64,000 nt of DNA from Maribacter_C sp047345145 (GCF_047345145.1 NZ_JBLFER010000004.1:321938-385937), one strand, 5' to 3'; positions 8,304-17,751 are shown, counted from the stretch's first letter. A program made the numbers and translations. The notes: generated from the sequence alone by a model not told the origin.

Positions 8304-9797
8304 ATGAAAAAAGCACTTTTTATCTTTTCTTTTCTTCTTGTTTTAAGTCTTAAAGGTCAAGAACCAGCGCAATTGAAGTCACAAGTAAGACAGGCTATAA
8401 ATGAGCTCCGCAGTTTTGTGAAAATTCCTAATGACGCGCTAGAACATTCAGATATAAATAGAAATTTGACTTGGCTTGAAAAAAACTTTAACGCCAGAGG
8501 ATTTAACTCTTCAATACTTCCTACTGAAGGTGAATCATTATTCTTTGCCTCACTTCCTATGGAAGACAATAAGCCTACTATTCTGTTTTATATGCACTTC
8601 GATGGACAATCTGTGGATCCTTCAAAATGGGATCAGCCTAATCCGTATGAAGTTGTCTTAAAGTCTCCAGATGGTGATGGTTGGAAAAACCAAGTCTTTG
8701 AAGATTTAAATGAAGATATAGATTACGAATGGCGCTTGTTTGGGCGTTCTACTTCAGATGATAAGGGACCCATAGTAATGTTTTTAAGTGCCATCGATTT
8801 GTTAAAAGAAAATGGTCAAGAAATTCCTTTTAACATTAAAATTATTTTAGACAGCGAAGAGGAAAAAGGTAGCAAACCATTGCCCAAAGCGGTAAAAGAA
8901 TATCGTGAACTTTTAGCAGCTGATTTTCTTGTTATCAATGACGGTCCTGTTCATGTTTCGGGTAAACCTACTATGGTTTACGGATGTAGAGGAATTACAA
9001 CACTTTCATTGACCACTCATGGTCCTATAAAACCACAACATAGTGGTCACTATGGCAACTACGCCCCCAACCCCGGATTTCAGCTAGCGCAAGTTCTTGC
9101 AAGTATGAAAGATACCGAAGGAAGGGTTACAATTGATGGTTACTACGACGGTATTACAATTGATGAAACTGCCATGAACGTTATCAAAAGTGTACCTGAT
9201 AACGCATCAGCTATTAATTCGAATTTAGCAATTAAGACTCCAGAAAAAGTGGGCAGCTTTTATCAAGAAGCTTTGCAATACCCTTCATTGAATATTCGTG
9301 GTTTAGGTTCTGGGTGGATAGGATATAAAGCACGGACTATAATTCCAGAATCAGCAACTGCCGAACTTGATTTGCGTTTAGTTCCTGAAAGTGATGGAAA
9401 ACGATTAAAAGATTTGGTAAAAAAGCATATCGAGAAGCAAGGTTTTTACATTATTGATACCATTCCTACCAAAGAACAACGGATGGCGCATGATAAAATC
9501 ATGACGATTACCGAAAGAGGTGTTACCGACGCTTTTCGAACTGATCTGAGCAATCCATATGGTGAATTTTTATTGAATATCATAAAGAATAACTTTGAAG
9601 AAGATGTAGTACAAATAAGGATTATGGGAGGCACCGTACCTATCTCACCTTTTATCAACGAGTTAAAGATTCCAGCTTTCATTGTTCCTATGGTGAATCC
9701 TGATAACAATCAGCATAGCCCAAATGAGAATTTAAAAATTGGTCAGATCGCCTATGGCATCGAGGTTTTCTACGGATTGTTGAGTACGAAAATGTGA
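8304..9797 (+). CDS. M20 family metallopeptidase, exported
   Basis: A 497-residue dinuclear zinc exopeptidase or dipeptidase of the M20 family with a Sec signal (MKKALFIFSFLLVLSLKGQE). Metal and catalytic residues are visible: His98 and Asp100 in MHFDGQ, Asp152/153 in SDDKGP, Glu185/186 in DSEEEKGS, Asp213 in INDGP, and His471 in QHSPNEN. An internal dimerisation (lid) domain is expected between the two catalytic halves. The frame extends upstream to 8199, but that part overlaps the terminator, and the ATG at 8304 starts directly with the signal peptide, so I prefer it. Natural substrates are probably peptides in the periplasm; specificity cannot be read from sequence. Confidence 0.9.
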   Translation: MKKALFIFSFLLVLSLKGQEPAQLKSQVRQAINELRSFVKIPNDALEHSDINRNLTWLEKNFNARGFNSSILPTEGESLFFASLPMEDNKPTILFYMHFDGQSVDPSKWDQPNPYEVVLKSPDGDGWKNQVFEDLNEDIDYEWRLFGRSTSDDKGPIVMFLSAIDLLKENGQEIPFNIKIILDSEEEKGSKPLPKAVKEYRELLAADFLVINDGPVHVSGKPTMVYGCRGITTLSLTTHGPIKPQHSGHYGNYAPNPGFQLAQVLASMKDTEGRVTIDGYYDGITIDETAMNVIKSVPDNASAINSNLAIKTPEKVGSFYQEALQYPSLNIRGLGSGWIGYKARTIIPESATAELDLRLVPESDGKRLKDLVKKHIEKQGFYIIDTIPTKEQRMAHDKIMTITERGVTDAFRTDLSNPYGEFLLNIIKNNFEEDVVQIRIMGGTVPISPFINELKIPAFIVPMVNPDNNQHSPNENLKIGQIAYGIEVFYGLLSTKM

Positions 9798-9801
9798 ATT
9801 T

Positions 9802-11010
9802 TCAAAAAAGAGAGTATCCCAAAATAATAGAATACCCACTGAAATTTGATTCCTCATTCTTGAAAATACCACGAGGCCTTCTTAGTCTGGCTTCCAATGT
9901 GAAGTTTTTATATCCATACCCGATACCAAAAGCCAAGTTTGAAGAATTACTTAGTTCGAGATCAGTTCTATCCCTAATCACAGCTTCAGAATTTAGGTTA
10001 AAACCCACCACCATATTTGCGTTAATGAAGAATCTAGAGTTTTCATTTAAGTACATATAGTGCCTAATACCCACTGCAAAATCAATAGAAGAGTATTTTA
10101 TACTATACAATCTTTCAACTCCTGAGAATTCACCGGTTAGGGTTTCTTCATTCTTATAACTTTGATATGCAGATTCAAGTAGCACACTCCACTTATTTTT
10201 GTTGAAATTAAGAAGGAATTCTCCCTGTAAACCGAGCCTAAAACTTGTCATGTAGGGAAAATTCGCTTCAACAGGGTTAAATAGGGAGTTATCCACAAAC
10301 GTTAAATTCGAAAAATCAATACCCGGTCTAATATGTAAATTGAAAAAATCTTTCTTTTTAACTTTATCCAACACAGAGAAGTCTGAGCCAACACAAGCAC
10401 TATATTTTTTAAAAAAATTGATTAGTTCTTTTCTTTTGTATCCAAGTTCAGAAACATCTTTAGTCGATATTTCATCGCATTTCAATTCATTTAGTAGTTG
10501 TTGTCTGAACTCATTATTTTCAGAAACACCATTATCGGTCTTAAAACCTTTATATATCAATTGCTTGGGAACGTCGTTACCCTTGGAATAGAAATATCTT
10601 GTCAAGTTGTTATCCTCATAAAAATAAAGATCAACCTCACCATCAAATAAGAGTTTCAAATAAAGCTCTTCATTCTTAAAAATAGGGCTTCGCTGCTGGC
10701 TCATATCTCCTATACTCTGAACCTTAAAGCTAGGAGACCTATCAATGTCAACTTTAAACCTTTTAAATACAGCACCATCATTTAAACCGAACTCAGGGTA
10801 ATCACTTATTTTAGTAGAAATGATTTCGGAATTTTCCGTTATCTTATATTTAAACCCTGTGGGGCTATTTTTCCATTCAATATTCTTGATAAGACATTCT
10901 GTACGTCGACCATCGTTACTTATAAAATACCCAGGGTCATATGTCAACTGACCGTAAGCCCAGCTAGTAAATAAGAAAACAAGAAAAAGAAGACTATTTT
11001 TAAAACTCAT
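9802..11010 (-). CDS. Outer-membrane beta-barrel protein of unknown function
   Basis: About 402 residues with a Sec signal (SLLFLVFLFTSWAYGQ). The N-terminal half (about 20-200) is a soluble domain beginning LTYDPGYFISNDG, a type often seen in flavobacterial proteins; the second half has alternating strands typical of an outer-membrane barrel and ends in GYSLF with terminal Phe. I use the ATG at 11010; an in-frame ATG at 11022 adds four residues. It converges on the M20 peptidase gene with a 4-nt gap. No enzyme motif is visible. Confidence 0.8.
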   Translation of the reverse strand: MSFKNSLLFLVFLFTSWAYGQLTYDPGYFISNDGRRTECLIKNIEWKNSPTGFKYKITENSEIISTKISDYPEFGLNDGAVFKRFKVDIDRSPSFKVQSIGDMSQQRSPIFKNEELYLKLLFDGEVDLYFYEDNNLTRYFYSKGNDVPKQLIYKGFKTDNGVSENNEFRQQLLNELKCDEISTKDVSELGYKRKELINFFKKYSACVGSDFSVLDKVKKKDFFNLHIRPGIDFSNLTFVDNSLFNPVEANFPYMTSFRLGLQGEFLLNFNKNKWSVLLESAYQSYKNEETLTGEFSGVERLYSIKYSSIDFAVGIRHYMYLNENSRFFINANMVVGFNLNSEAVIRDRTDLELSNSSNLAFGIGYGYKNFTLEARLRRPRGIFKNEESNFSGYSIILGYSLF

Positions 11011-11188
11011 AAGGGCTATCATTTTTGAAAAAACGTAATTACCAGTTTATTAGTATTATATTATTGTCTTTAATCGTTGTTTTCCCTTTCAAAGATATTA
11101 TTCATTTGTAACACCATTTGTTTTTTCAAGTCTTTAATACCAGAAATGCTTCTGAAAACGGCATAATTATTGATTCTTAATTGAACAT

Positions 11189-11632
11189 ATGAAAGCAAAA
11201 AACTACTTTACCATAATTCTTCTATCACTTTTTACTATATCTTTCGCATCGGCATTTGTGCCTATAGATTCAAGAAAGGCATTTTTTGATGCACAGGAAC
11301 CCATAGCTACTATTATAGAATCACTTGAAAATGGTGAAAGTTACTCCATAGAAATTACTTCTGTTGGTTGTTTTGGTGGGTCACGACAAACGATCCGAAT
11401 TTCAAAAGAAAGAGAGATCTTAACCGCAAGTTTTCCAGACTTTTCAAAAACTCTTAGTACAGCTGATATAGAAGCATTTAGAACCTTCGAGTTACAATTG
11501 CATCAGCTACAAATGGGAGGTTGTTCAACAGTAGACACCTATGTAATTCGTTACAAGGGTCATGAATTTCGTACCAGCGATGGTACCTGCAGCTGGAATG
11601 GTGGTAAAAAATTGCTTAAAGCAATCAGCTAG
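11189..11632 (+). CDS. Hypothetical secreted protein
   Basis: 147 residues with a Sec signal ending near SFASAF. The mature part has three cysteines, in VGCFGG, GGCST and GTCSW, that could form a disulfide in the periplasm. I do not recognise the family. It diverges from the barrel gene on the other strand and precedes the CarboxypepD_reg-like gene by 62 nt, so the two may be co-transcribed. Confidence 0.7.
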   Translation: MKAKNYFTIILLSLFTISFASAFVPIDSRKAFFDAQEPIATIIESLENGESYSIEITSVGCFGGSRQTIRISKEREILTASFPDFSKTLSTADIEAFRTFELQLHQLQMGGCSTVDTYVIRYKGHEFRTSDGTCSWNGGKKLLKAIS

Positions 11633-11694
11633 CAATTTTCTATTTACAAAATACAGAATAGGTACTTAACCCGCTTTCTTTTCGTTTCATAAGT

Positions 11695-12669
11695 ATGAAA
11701 CAGATTTTCATAAAATATTCATTGCAATTTCTAATGTTATTGTTTGTCAATTTGACCATTGCACAAACTATTTCTATAGCTGACTCTTTGAATCAAGAAC
11801 CCATCCCCTACGCTACTGTTTCCTTTGGTAATGGTTTGGGTAATTTTGCCGATGAAGAAGGAAAATTCTCTTTTTCTAAAGAAAAGTACAGCGACGTAGA
11901 CACGCTTTTTATCTCGGCTATGGGATACGCCGAAAAAGCAGTCTTAACCACCTCTTTACCAGAAACCATTTTACTAAAACCTGAGGTTTCTCAATTGAGC
12001 GAAGTAGTAGTTTCAGCTCCAAAAAATGGAAAGTTCAAGCTGCGCAAACGCAAACCTATTTCACATACAGATATTTTTACCTCTTGGCTCCCTACAGTGG
12101 AAAGCGAGGTTGCCATCTTATTTAAGCGTTATGAAGGTAAACCATCTCAAATTTCAAAAATATTGCTGCCCATTAACGCAGAATCGAAATACAAATCAAA
12201 AGGGAAAGGAAAGTTTGCGACTATATTTCGTATAAATTTTTATGAAAATCAGAAAGGACTTCCAGGAGATCCGACGGGTTATGAAAATGTAGTTTTCTCT
12301 ATCAACGAAAAAGAAGACAAGGTTTTTGAGTTAGATCTTTCTTCAAAAACAATCTATATTCCTGAAAACGGAATTTTTATTTCACTCCAAGTTTTAGGTT
12401 ATGCCAATTCAAAAGGTAAATTAGCTCAAACCAAGCAATATCGTGAAATTAAAACAGCTCGAGGGGTGCAAAAAATATCAACTTCGTTTAGACCGCTACT
12501 CCCTTTTACAAACCAACTAGTAAGTCAAAAAACTTACGTTCGCCGCATCTTTTTAAATAATAAAAAATGGCAGATTTTTGATAAGTCATACAACGAAAAA
12601 TCAAAACTCATTCAAACGGGTCATCGCAATTATGGAATGGGTGCTGAGTTTAAGGTTTATGAAAATTAA
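11695..12669 (+). CDS. CarboxypepD_reg-like domain protein, exported
   Basis: 324 residues: Sec signal (to about residue 24, ending TIAQ), then a CarboxypepD_reg-like Ig fold (about 25-105) with the usual PIPYATVSFGN...GNFADEEGKFSF pattern and the LSEVVVSAP exit seen in TonB-linked receptors. There is no TonB barrel; the rest (about 110-324) is an uncharacterised domain. Such proteins are common in Bacteroidota envelopes. Its TAA overlaps the stop of ppc on the other strand (shared TTAA). Confidence 0.78.
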   Translation: MKQIFIKYSLQFLMLLFVNLTIAQTISIADSLNQEPIPYATVSFGNGLGNFADEEGKFSFSKEKYSDVDTLFISAMGYAEKAVLTTSLPETILLKPEVSQLSEVVVSAPKNGKFKLRKRKPISHTDIFTSWLPTVESEVAILFKRYEGKPSQISKILLPINAESKYKSKGKGKFATIFRINFYENQKGLPGDPTGYENVVFSINEKEDKVFELDLSSKTIYIPENGIFISLQVLGYANSKGKLAQTKQYREIKTARGVQKISTSFRPLLPFTNQLVSQKTYVRRIFLNNKKWQIFDKSYNEKSKLIQTGHRNYGMGAEFKVYEN

Positions 12670-15212
12670 GCTGAATTACGACTTGCATTAATATTTCCGT
12701 AAAGTGAGCGTGTTACGATTTTTTCGTAAAGTTCTTTATGTTTAGAACTACTTCCTATTTTCTGCAAGGCATACTGTTGAATTACCAATAAAGGTAATAC
12801 AATGTTCTCTCGAATCTTAATAGACTCTCTTGAAACAGCTTCCTTCTCCATAAGAATATCCATATCAGAAATTTCTAGAAGCATTTCTTTTGACAACAGA
12901 TATTCCGCTTGAAGAATCATCCAAAAATCTCCGTATTCAGTATCCTCTTTCATATAGCTTGTCAATTCGAAATAACATTTTGAAAGTGACATCATACTGT
13001 TCAACATCAAAGCCTTAAAGAAAGGTACTTCTTTGAAAAGTGTTTTCACCTCATCTATTCGACCTTGATCTTTCATGGTTTTTAAAGCAGAACCGATACC
13101 AAAATAACCTGGAACATTCTGTTTCAATTGACTCCATGAGCCTACAAATGATATGGCACGAAGATCACTCAATTCAAGTTTAGCTTTATTTCCACGCTTT
13201 CCAGGTCGGCTACCAATATTTGCTTTGGTGTAGTACTTAAGCGTACTTCGATTTTCCAAATATGACATGAAATTCTCGTGATGTTTCAAGGCATCATATT
13301 TCTCAAAACTCAATTCGGAAAGTTCCTCGATTAATTTTCGCTGCTCCGACGAAATTACATTTTCCTTTCCAAAAATATTATTTGACAAACCAGCAGTTAG
13401 TAATTGCTCACAGTTGTATTTGAATTGTTCTTTGGTTCCATAAGTACTGGTAATGGTTTGCCCTTGAATGGTCAATTGAATTTCGTTATTGGCCACATCT
13501 TTTGTTTGGGCAGCGTAAAAACGATGTGTTTTACCACCTCCACGTGCTGGTGGACCTCCACGACCATCAAAGAAAATGGCTTTGATATCATTCTTTCCAC
13601 AAACAGAGGATAGGGTTTCCTTAGTCTTTAAGATAGACCAATTCGCTTTTAAATAGCCGCCATCTTTTGTGCCGTCAGAGAAGCCGAGCATAATAGTTTG
13701 AGTATCCTTTCTTCGTTTCAAATGACTTTTATACTCCGATAAACTAAAGAGGTGCTGCATGGTTGCTTCCGCTCCGTCCATACCAATCATGGTTTCAAAA
13801 AGAGGAATGATATCAAAAGTTATTTCCTCAGAATTCCATCCACACCAACGGAATAATCCATAAACAAAGAGAATAGAAAATATATCTTCCGAATTACTAA
13901 TGATATATCTATTACAACCTTCCTCCCCATTCTTTTGTTGAATACTTTTTAATTGAGAAATATTGTTCAGAGTATCTTTTACAATGCCTTCATCGAAATC
14001 ATCAGCTGAGACTTTGAAATTCTTATGTAATAGTAGGTCTTGTAACTCGTCTTGCGAAAGCTCATCTAGACTTTCTGATATCACTCCGTTTTTCTTTAGA
14101 ATAGTTTCAACAGTCAAATAATGCTGACTATGATCTTGTCGAATATCTAAAGTTGCAAAATGTGTTTTGAATATTTTAACCTTGTCAATGAGTTGATCTA
14201 AATCTTTTAGATACAATCCGTGATATTTTGATATCAATCCTTCTCTAATATCTAACAACGGACCTATTATATCTTCATACCCAACTGTCTTTTTGGGGTT
14301 GAACATAGCTGTATACAAGTTATTTCTTAGTTGCGTTATTGAACCTTGTAGGCCTTTGAAAGTTAGTTTTTGTTGCAATACTTTCAGATCATTATAATAG
14401 CACTTCATTAAGTTCACCCGAAGCTCATCGGCAACATCGTTGGTGATATCTGCAGTTACAAATGGATTTCCGTCACGATCACCCCCAGGCCAGAAGCCCA
14501 ACTTCATAATATTATGATTTTCAAAATTATGGGCTCCAACATTACTTTTAATATAAGCGTACAAATCTCCTACCGCTTCGTAGTATACGTTTCTAAGTAT
14601 GTAAATAATGTTCTTAGCCTCGTCTAAGGGAGTCGGCTTTTTGGCATTAATTAAAGAGGTTAGTCCCAATTGCTGTAAGGCGACATCAATTTCATCAATC
14701 TTATCCTCCAGTATCAAAGACCTTAGGTTCGCGATAATATCAAGGATGGCAGGTGTATAAAATTGAGTCGGGTGTGCCGTAAGAACAATACGTGCACTGA
14801 AATTTGAAAGTTGGTCTGCAATTTTATCCCAACTTTTATTCTTGTCTACCAATTGAAAATAATCTTTAATAGACAAAGAACTTGTATGCTCGTGTAATTT
14901 AGGAAAGGCCGCATCTTCTACGCTATCGTAGAGTACTACCTGTCTTTCGACGTATTGAATGATACGAAACATAAAATCAATACGATCTTTTTCGTCCTCA
15001 ATATTTACGAAGTTCTGGAAAAAGGCTTCCAATATTTCTTTCGGGTTTTTTCCAGATTGCAATCCCTTCTGACACTGGTCTAACATCAAAGGAATTAACA
15101 TTCCCACATTTTCAATATTCCGATACGGTAAATTCAGAAATAAGCTATTGTAAACATTGAACTTATTGTTGACCGATTTTTTAAACTCTACTAAACGTTC
15201 TGACTGCTGCAT
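12666..15212 (-). CDS. ppc: Phosphoenolpyruvate carboxylase
   Basis: It carboxylates PEP to oxaloacetate, replenishing the TCA cycle. At 848 residues it is a little shorter than the E. coli enzyme. Catalytic signatures are present: LTAHPT with His147, GFWPGGDRDGNP, MLGFSDGTKDGGY, and the glycine-rich loop FDGRGGPPARGGGKTHR with its catalytic arginines. The C-terminus reads SRNSA, whereas the family usually ends in (Q/R)NTG, so the active-site tail is altered. The gene stands alone; its 3' end overlaps the convergent gene by 4 nt. Confidence 0.95.
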   Translation of the reverse strand: MQQSERLVEFKKSVNNKFNVYNSLFLNLPYRNIENVGMLIPLMLDQCQKGLQSGKNPKEILEAFFQNFVNIEDEKDRIDFMFRIIQYVERQVVLYDSVEDAAFPKLHEHTSSLSIKDYFQLVDKNKSWDKIADQLSNFSARIVLTAHPTQFYTPAILDIIANLRSLILEDKIDEIDVALQQLGLTSLINAKKPTPLDEAKNIIYILRNVYYEAVGDLYAYIKSNVGAHNFENHNIMKLGFWPGGDRDGNPFVTADITNDVADELRVNLMKCYYNDLKVLQQKLTFKGLQGSITQLRNNLYTAMFNPKKTVGYEDIIGPLLDIREGLISKYHGLYLKDLDQLIDKVKIFKTHFATLDIRQDHSQHYLTVETILKKNGVISESLDELSQDELQDLLLHKNFKVSADDFDEGIVKDTLNNISQLKSIQQKNGEEGCNRYIISNSEDIFSILFVYGLFRWCGWNSEEITFDIIPLFETMIGMDGAEATMQHLFSLSEYKSHLKRRKDTQTIMLGFSDGTKDGGYLKANWSILKTKETLSSVCGKNDIKAIFFDGRGGPPARGGGKTHRFYAAQTKDVANNEIQLTIQGQTITSTYGTKEQFKYNCEQLLTAGLSNNIFGKENVISSEQRKLIEELSELSFEKYDALKHHENFMSYLENRSTLKYYTKANIGSRPGKRGNKAKLELSDLRAISFVGSWSQLKQNVPGYFGIGSALKTMKDQGRIDEVKTLFKEVPFFKALMLNSMMSLSKCYFELTSYMKEDTEYGDFWMILQAEYLLSKEMLLEISDMDILMEKEAVSRESIKIRENIVLPLLVIQQYALQKIGSSSKHKELYEKIVTRSLYGNINASRNSA

Positions 15213-15560
15213 ATTTGTAATTGAAATTGGGGAAATCCAAACAATTAGGATTCACTAAGTGAACCTCAAATATCGCTATTATTAGGGAATTGCCAGCTTG
15301 AAAAGATTCGAAATCACAAAAAAACTAACCTACACCACAAAACCAACATGCTTCACAACAATTATTATATAATTAAGTAACATGAAAGTACTTTTACTAT
15401 GTAATAAAAACGAAATAAAATTTTTCATTTTCATATAGTGTTCTCATAAAAGAGCTTGGTCTTAATTGATCGAGCTCTTTTTAGTTGAATAATTTTTTTT
15501 TCATTCCTTCGAATGAGATGAACTCGTTTCAGTAAAGGCAAGGATCTCCTCCTAATATGA
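15213..15560. other. 348-nt gene-free region upstream of ppc
   Basis: No plausible gene. TTCAC/GTGAA inverted repeat at about 15251-15263 could be an operator for ppc. A terminator-like hairpin at 15447-15481 is described separately. Long A/T runs fill the remainder. Confidence 0.5.
15447..15484. terminator. Terminator-like hairpin, orientation unclear
   Basis: AAAAGAGCT (15447-15455) pairs with AGCTCTTTT (15473-15481), giving a 9-bp stem with T runs on both strands. It could end the minus-strand UDG-like gene that stops at 15561, or a plus-strand transcript starting within 15213-15446, where no gene is visible. Confidence 0.55.
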
Positions 15561-16259
15561 TTACCTCTCAAAGAAAGGTCTGTATTGCATCACCCGAAAA
15601 TCAAAAGTCGTAAAATCAGGGTTCTCATCTTTAAGTTTTTTATAAAGATCCATACTACCAACTGCTCTATTAGCTGCTCCTGAAGGTGCGGTTAGGGAAA
15701 TTGTTTTAATTGTTCTTGGCTTAGTCTTTCTAGTATTTTGGACTTCACAAAGACTTACCGGTAGATCAAATTCGTGAATTCTTGGCACTATATCGGAAAC
15801 TACTTTTAACTTTAGTTGATATTCCTTTAAATGTTTTCTGAAAAAATACTCTGGTCCGTTTTTGCTGTTTCCTCCTGTGAATAAAATTGTATGCACAGCT
15901 TTATATTTCTGTAAATAGCCAACTAGATTTCGTAATTGAATATTCTGCATTCCCAAATCGGAGGCGTCAATTTTATCTCGCTCCGCACTTGCTACGATAT
16001 CACAGACTCCGATTTTATACTTTAGAAGAAAGTCTTTTCGTTGCTTCGCCGCAAATTCTGTGGTTTCATATTTTAAATCAAGATTGAAAATTCGATCTAG
16101 AATCGGCCATAATTGTCCGTTTCTACTGCCGTAACAAAAATCAACATCATCATCTTTAAGTTCCCCTTTAGTAAATCGAGGAGGTGGAAGCGTACCCACA
16201 ATAAGCTTTGTTGCCTCTGGAAAAAGAAAAGGTTCGTATGGATGGGTGTGAAGAAACAA
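15561..16259 (-). CDS. Uracil-DNA glycosylase family protein
   Basis: 232 residues of the UDG superfamily fold. Two conserved loops are visible: IVGTLPPPRF (about 20-29), matching the water-activating GxxP motif, and LTAPSGAANRAVGS near residue 190, matching the LxSPS/T..N DNA-intercalation loop. The group is widespread in Flavobacteria and is not one of the classical Ung or Mug families, so activity on uracil is inferred. The only start giving the family N-terminus (MFLHTHPYEP) is a TTG at 16259; no ATG is available. An 8-nt tandem repeat lies directly upstream. Confidence 0.82.
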   Translation of the reverse strand: MFLHTHPYEPFLFPEATKLIVGTLPPPRFTKGELKDDDVDFCYGSRNGQLWPILDRIFNLDLKYETTEFAAKQRKDFLLKYKIGVCDIVASAERDKIDASDLGMQNIQLRNLVGYLQKYKAVHTILFTGGNSKNGPEYFFRKHLKEYQLKLKVVSDIVPRIHEFDLPVSLCEVQNTRKTKPRTIKTISLTAPSGAANRAVGSMDLYKKLKDENPDFTTFDFRVMQYRPFFER

Positions 16260-16283
16260 GATTATTGGATTATTGGATTATTG
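16260..16283. repeat. Short tandem repeat, GATTATTG x3, at the UDG-like gene start
   Basis: Three perfect 8-nt units directly abut the TTG start of the UDG-like gene, in the position of its ribosome-binding site. Copy number changes would alter the leader and spacing, not the reading frame. Confidence 0.85.
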
Positions 16284-16439
16284 GAAAGCCATAACTATCC
16301 ATTTAAAAAATCAAACTTAAGGCAAATTAACTAGTGTGACATTTCTACAAATTTGAAATCATTTCAATGACTTACAGAAAATCAATATCTTAATACGCCA
16401 GGTTTCTATTTTCAAGAGTAAAATACTAAAAAACTAATT

Positions 16440-16568
16440 ATGGGAAGAGGTGATATTAAATCAAAAAGAGTGAAAATCGCAAACAAATCGTATGGTGTGA
16501 GAAGGCGGAAAAATAGAAAGGTAGTCGCTTCTACACTTAAAAAGAAAACAACCAAAAAGGAAAAGTAA
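16440..16568 (+). CDS. Small ribosomal subunit protein bTHX
   Basis: A 42-residue, very basic protein starting MGRGDIKSKRVKIANKSYG, followed by Arg/Lys-rich sequence. The MG(K/R)GD...(R)GKI..G(S/T)YG pattern is the hallmark of THX, a tiny 30S protein first known from Thermus that sits in the head of the subunit. Both key segments are recognisable, though the usual Gly in RGKI is Val here. The gene is so short that routine callers may miss it. It converges on the next gene with a single nucleotide between the stops. Confidence 0.85.
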   Translation: MGRGDIKSKRVKIANKSYGVRRRKNRKVVASTLKKKTTKKEK

Positions 16569-16569
16569 T

Positions 16570-16932
16570 TTAATCCTTTAAAATCTCAATCGTTGTACTA
16601 TCACCTTCGGGAAGGTCCTTGATTTTATAGGTAAAAAGGTTCAAAGTGGTAGAATCGATTTCGAAAGTGTTATCGACGGCGATACTTACGGATAAAGAAT
16701 CTGTAGTGAGAATTACGTTACTCGGAAGAACATTACCATTATAGGCTTGGTAAAATACCGTTCGACCGGATTGAACATCCAAAAAAAACAATGAATCAAT
16801 ACCGACCTCTGTGAATGAACTAATTGATGTATTTTGAACTCGTATTTGTACCCCTTCAAGCTTATCATCACGGTCAGTACATGAAAATAAGACAACAGTA
16901 AAACAAATTAGAATAGATACTAAAAACTTCAT
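16570..16932 (-). CDS. Hypothetical lipoprotein
   Basis: 120 residues with a lipoprotein signal: hydrophobic stretch ending VLFSC, so Cys18 should be acylated, followed by TDRDD. The mature part is a short beta-rich domain (VQIRVQNTSISSFTEV...) of no family I can name. It ends 2 nt from the bTHX gene on the opposite strand. Confidence 0.75.
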   Translation of the reverse strand: MKFLVSILICFTVVLFSCTDRDDKLEGVQIRVQNTSISSFTEVGIDSLFFLDVQSGRTVFYQAYNGNVLPSNVILTTDSLSVSIAVDNTFEIDSTTLNLFTYKIKDLPEGDSTTIEILKD

Positions 16933-16989
16933 AAGTACAACTTTTAGATAAGTTCGATACTTATAAAACGGACACTTTCTGAAATTATT

Positions 16990-17751
16990 CTATCTAATAA
17001 ATACTGGTTGATTCTCTTTCAGAGTATGCTCTTTACTAAACATATAATCATCTAAATCAAAACCTTTAATATCATCTATAGTCTTCGCATTTGAATCGAT
17101 AATATAACGTACCATTGAACCTCGAGCTTTTTTTGCAAAAAAACTGATTACCTTTAGTTTATCATTCTTCCAGTCTTTGAAAACAGGAGTAATTACAGGA
17201 ACTTTTAAAGCTTTTTCGTCTACCGCTCCGAAGTACTCGTTGCTGGCCAAATTAACAAAAAGCTCTCCGTCTTCTAATTCAGAATTCAAATAATCTGTAA
17301 GGTCTTTTTTCCAGAATTCATATAGGTTCTTTTTACGACCTACTTTTAGTTGCGTGCCCATCTCCAAGCGATATGGTTGCATTAAGTCTAAGGGCTTTAA
17401 GATACCGTAAAGACCAGACAAGATACGGAGTGTATCTTGTAGTTTCTCTAATTTTTTTTCAGAAATAGTATATGCATCTAAACCCTGATAAACATCTCCA
17501 TTAAAGGCAAATACTGCAGGCCTTGCATTTTCAGTAGTAAACGGAGTAGAAAATTCTTGGTTTCTCTGCCAATTTAACTGTGCCAAATTATCAGATATGT
17601 GCATTAATTGAGCAAGGGCTTTTGGTTTTTTCTTTACCAAAACCTTATTCAATTTTTCTGCTTGTTCTAAAAAATCAGGCTTACTATATTTTTCTGTTGG
17701 AAGTTTACTTTCGAAGTTCAAGGATTTTGCAGGTGAAATAACAATCTTCAT
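16990..17751 (-). CDS. yaaA: Peroxide stress protein YaaA (DUF328/UPF0246)
   Basis: 253 residues, the normal family length, with the hallmark N-terminus MKIVISPAKSLNF and the internal FNGDVYQGLDA and LSGLYGILKPLDLMQPYRLEMGT segments. In E. coli YaaA lowers free intracellular iron and so limits DNA damage during peroxide stress. The conserved C-terminal KKARG segment is present. It is a single gene flanked by spacers on both sides. Confidence 0.94.
   Translation of the reverse strand: MKIVISPAKSLNFESKLPTEKYSKPDFLEQAEKLNKVLVKKKPKALAQLMHISDNLAQLNWQRNQEFSTPFTTENARPAVFAFNGDVYQGLDAYTISEKKLEKLQDTLRILSGLYGILKPLDLMQPYRLEMGTQLKVGRKKNLYEFWKKDLTDYLNSELEDGELFVNLASNEYFGAVDEKALKVPVITPVFKDWKNDKLKVISFFAKKARGSMVRYIIDSNAKTIDDIKGFDLDDYMFSKEHTLKENQPVFIR

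Noticed and set aside
9794..10060. Plus-strand frame after the M20 gene
   Set aside because: It lies antisense within the outer-membrane barrel gene and has no family features.
15372..15430. 18-codon open frame beginning at an ATG upstream of ppc
   Set aside because: Too short, with no supporting conservation or ribosome-binding site that I can see.
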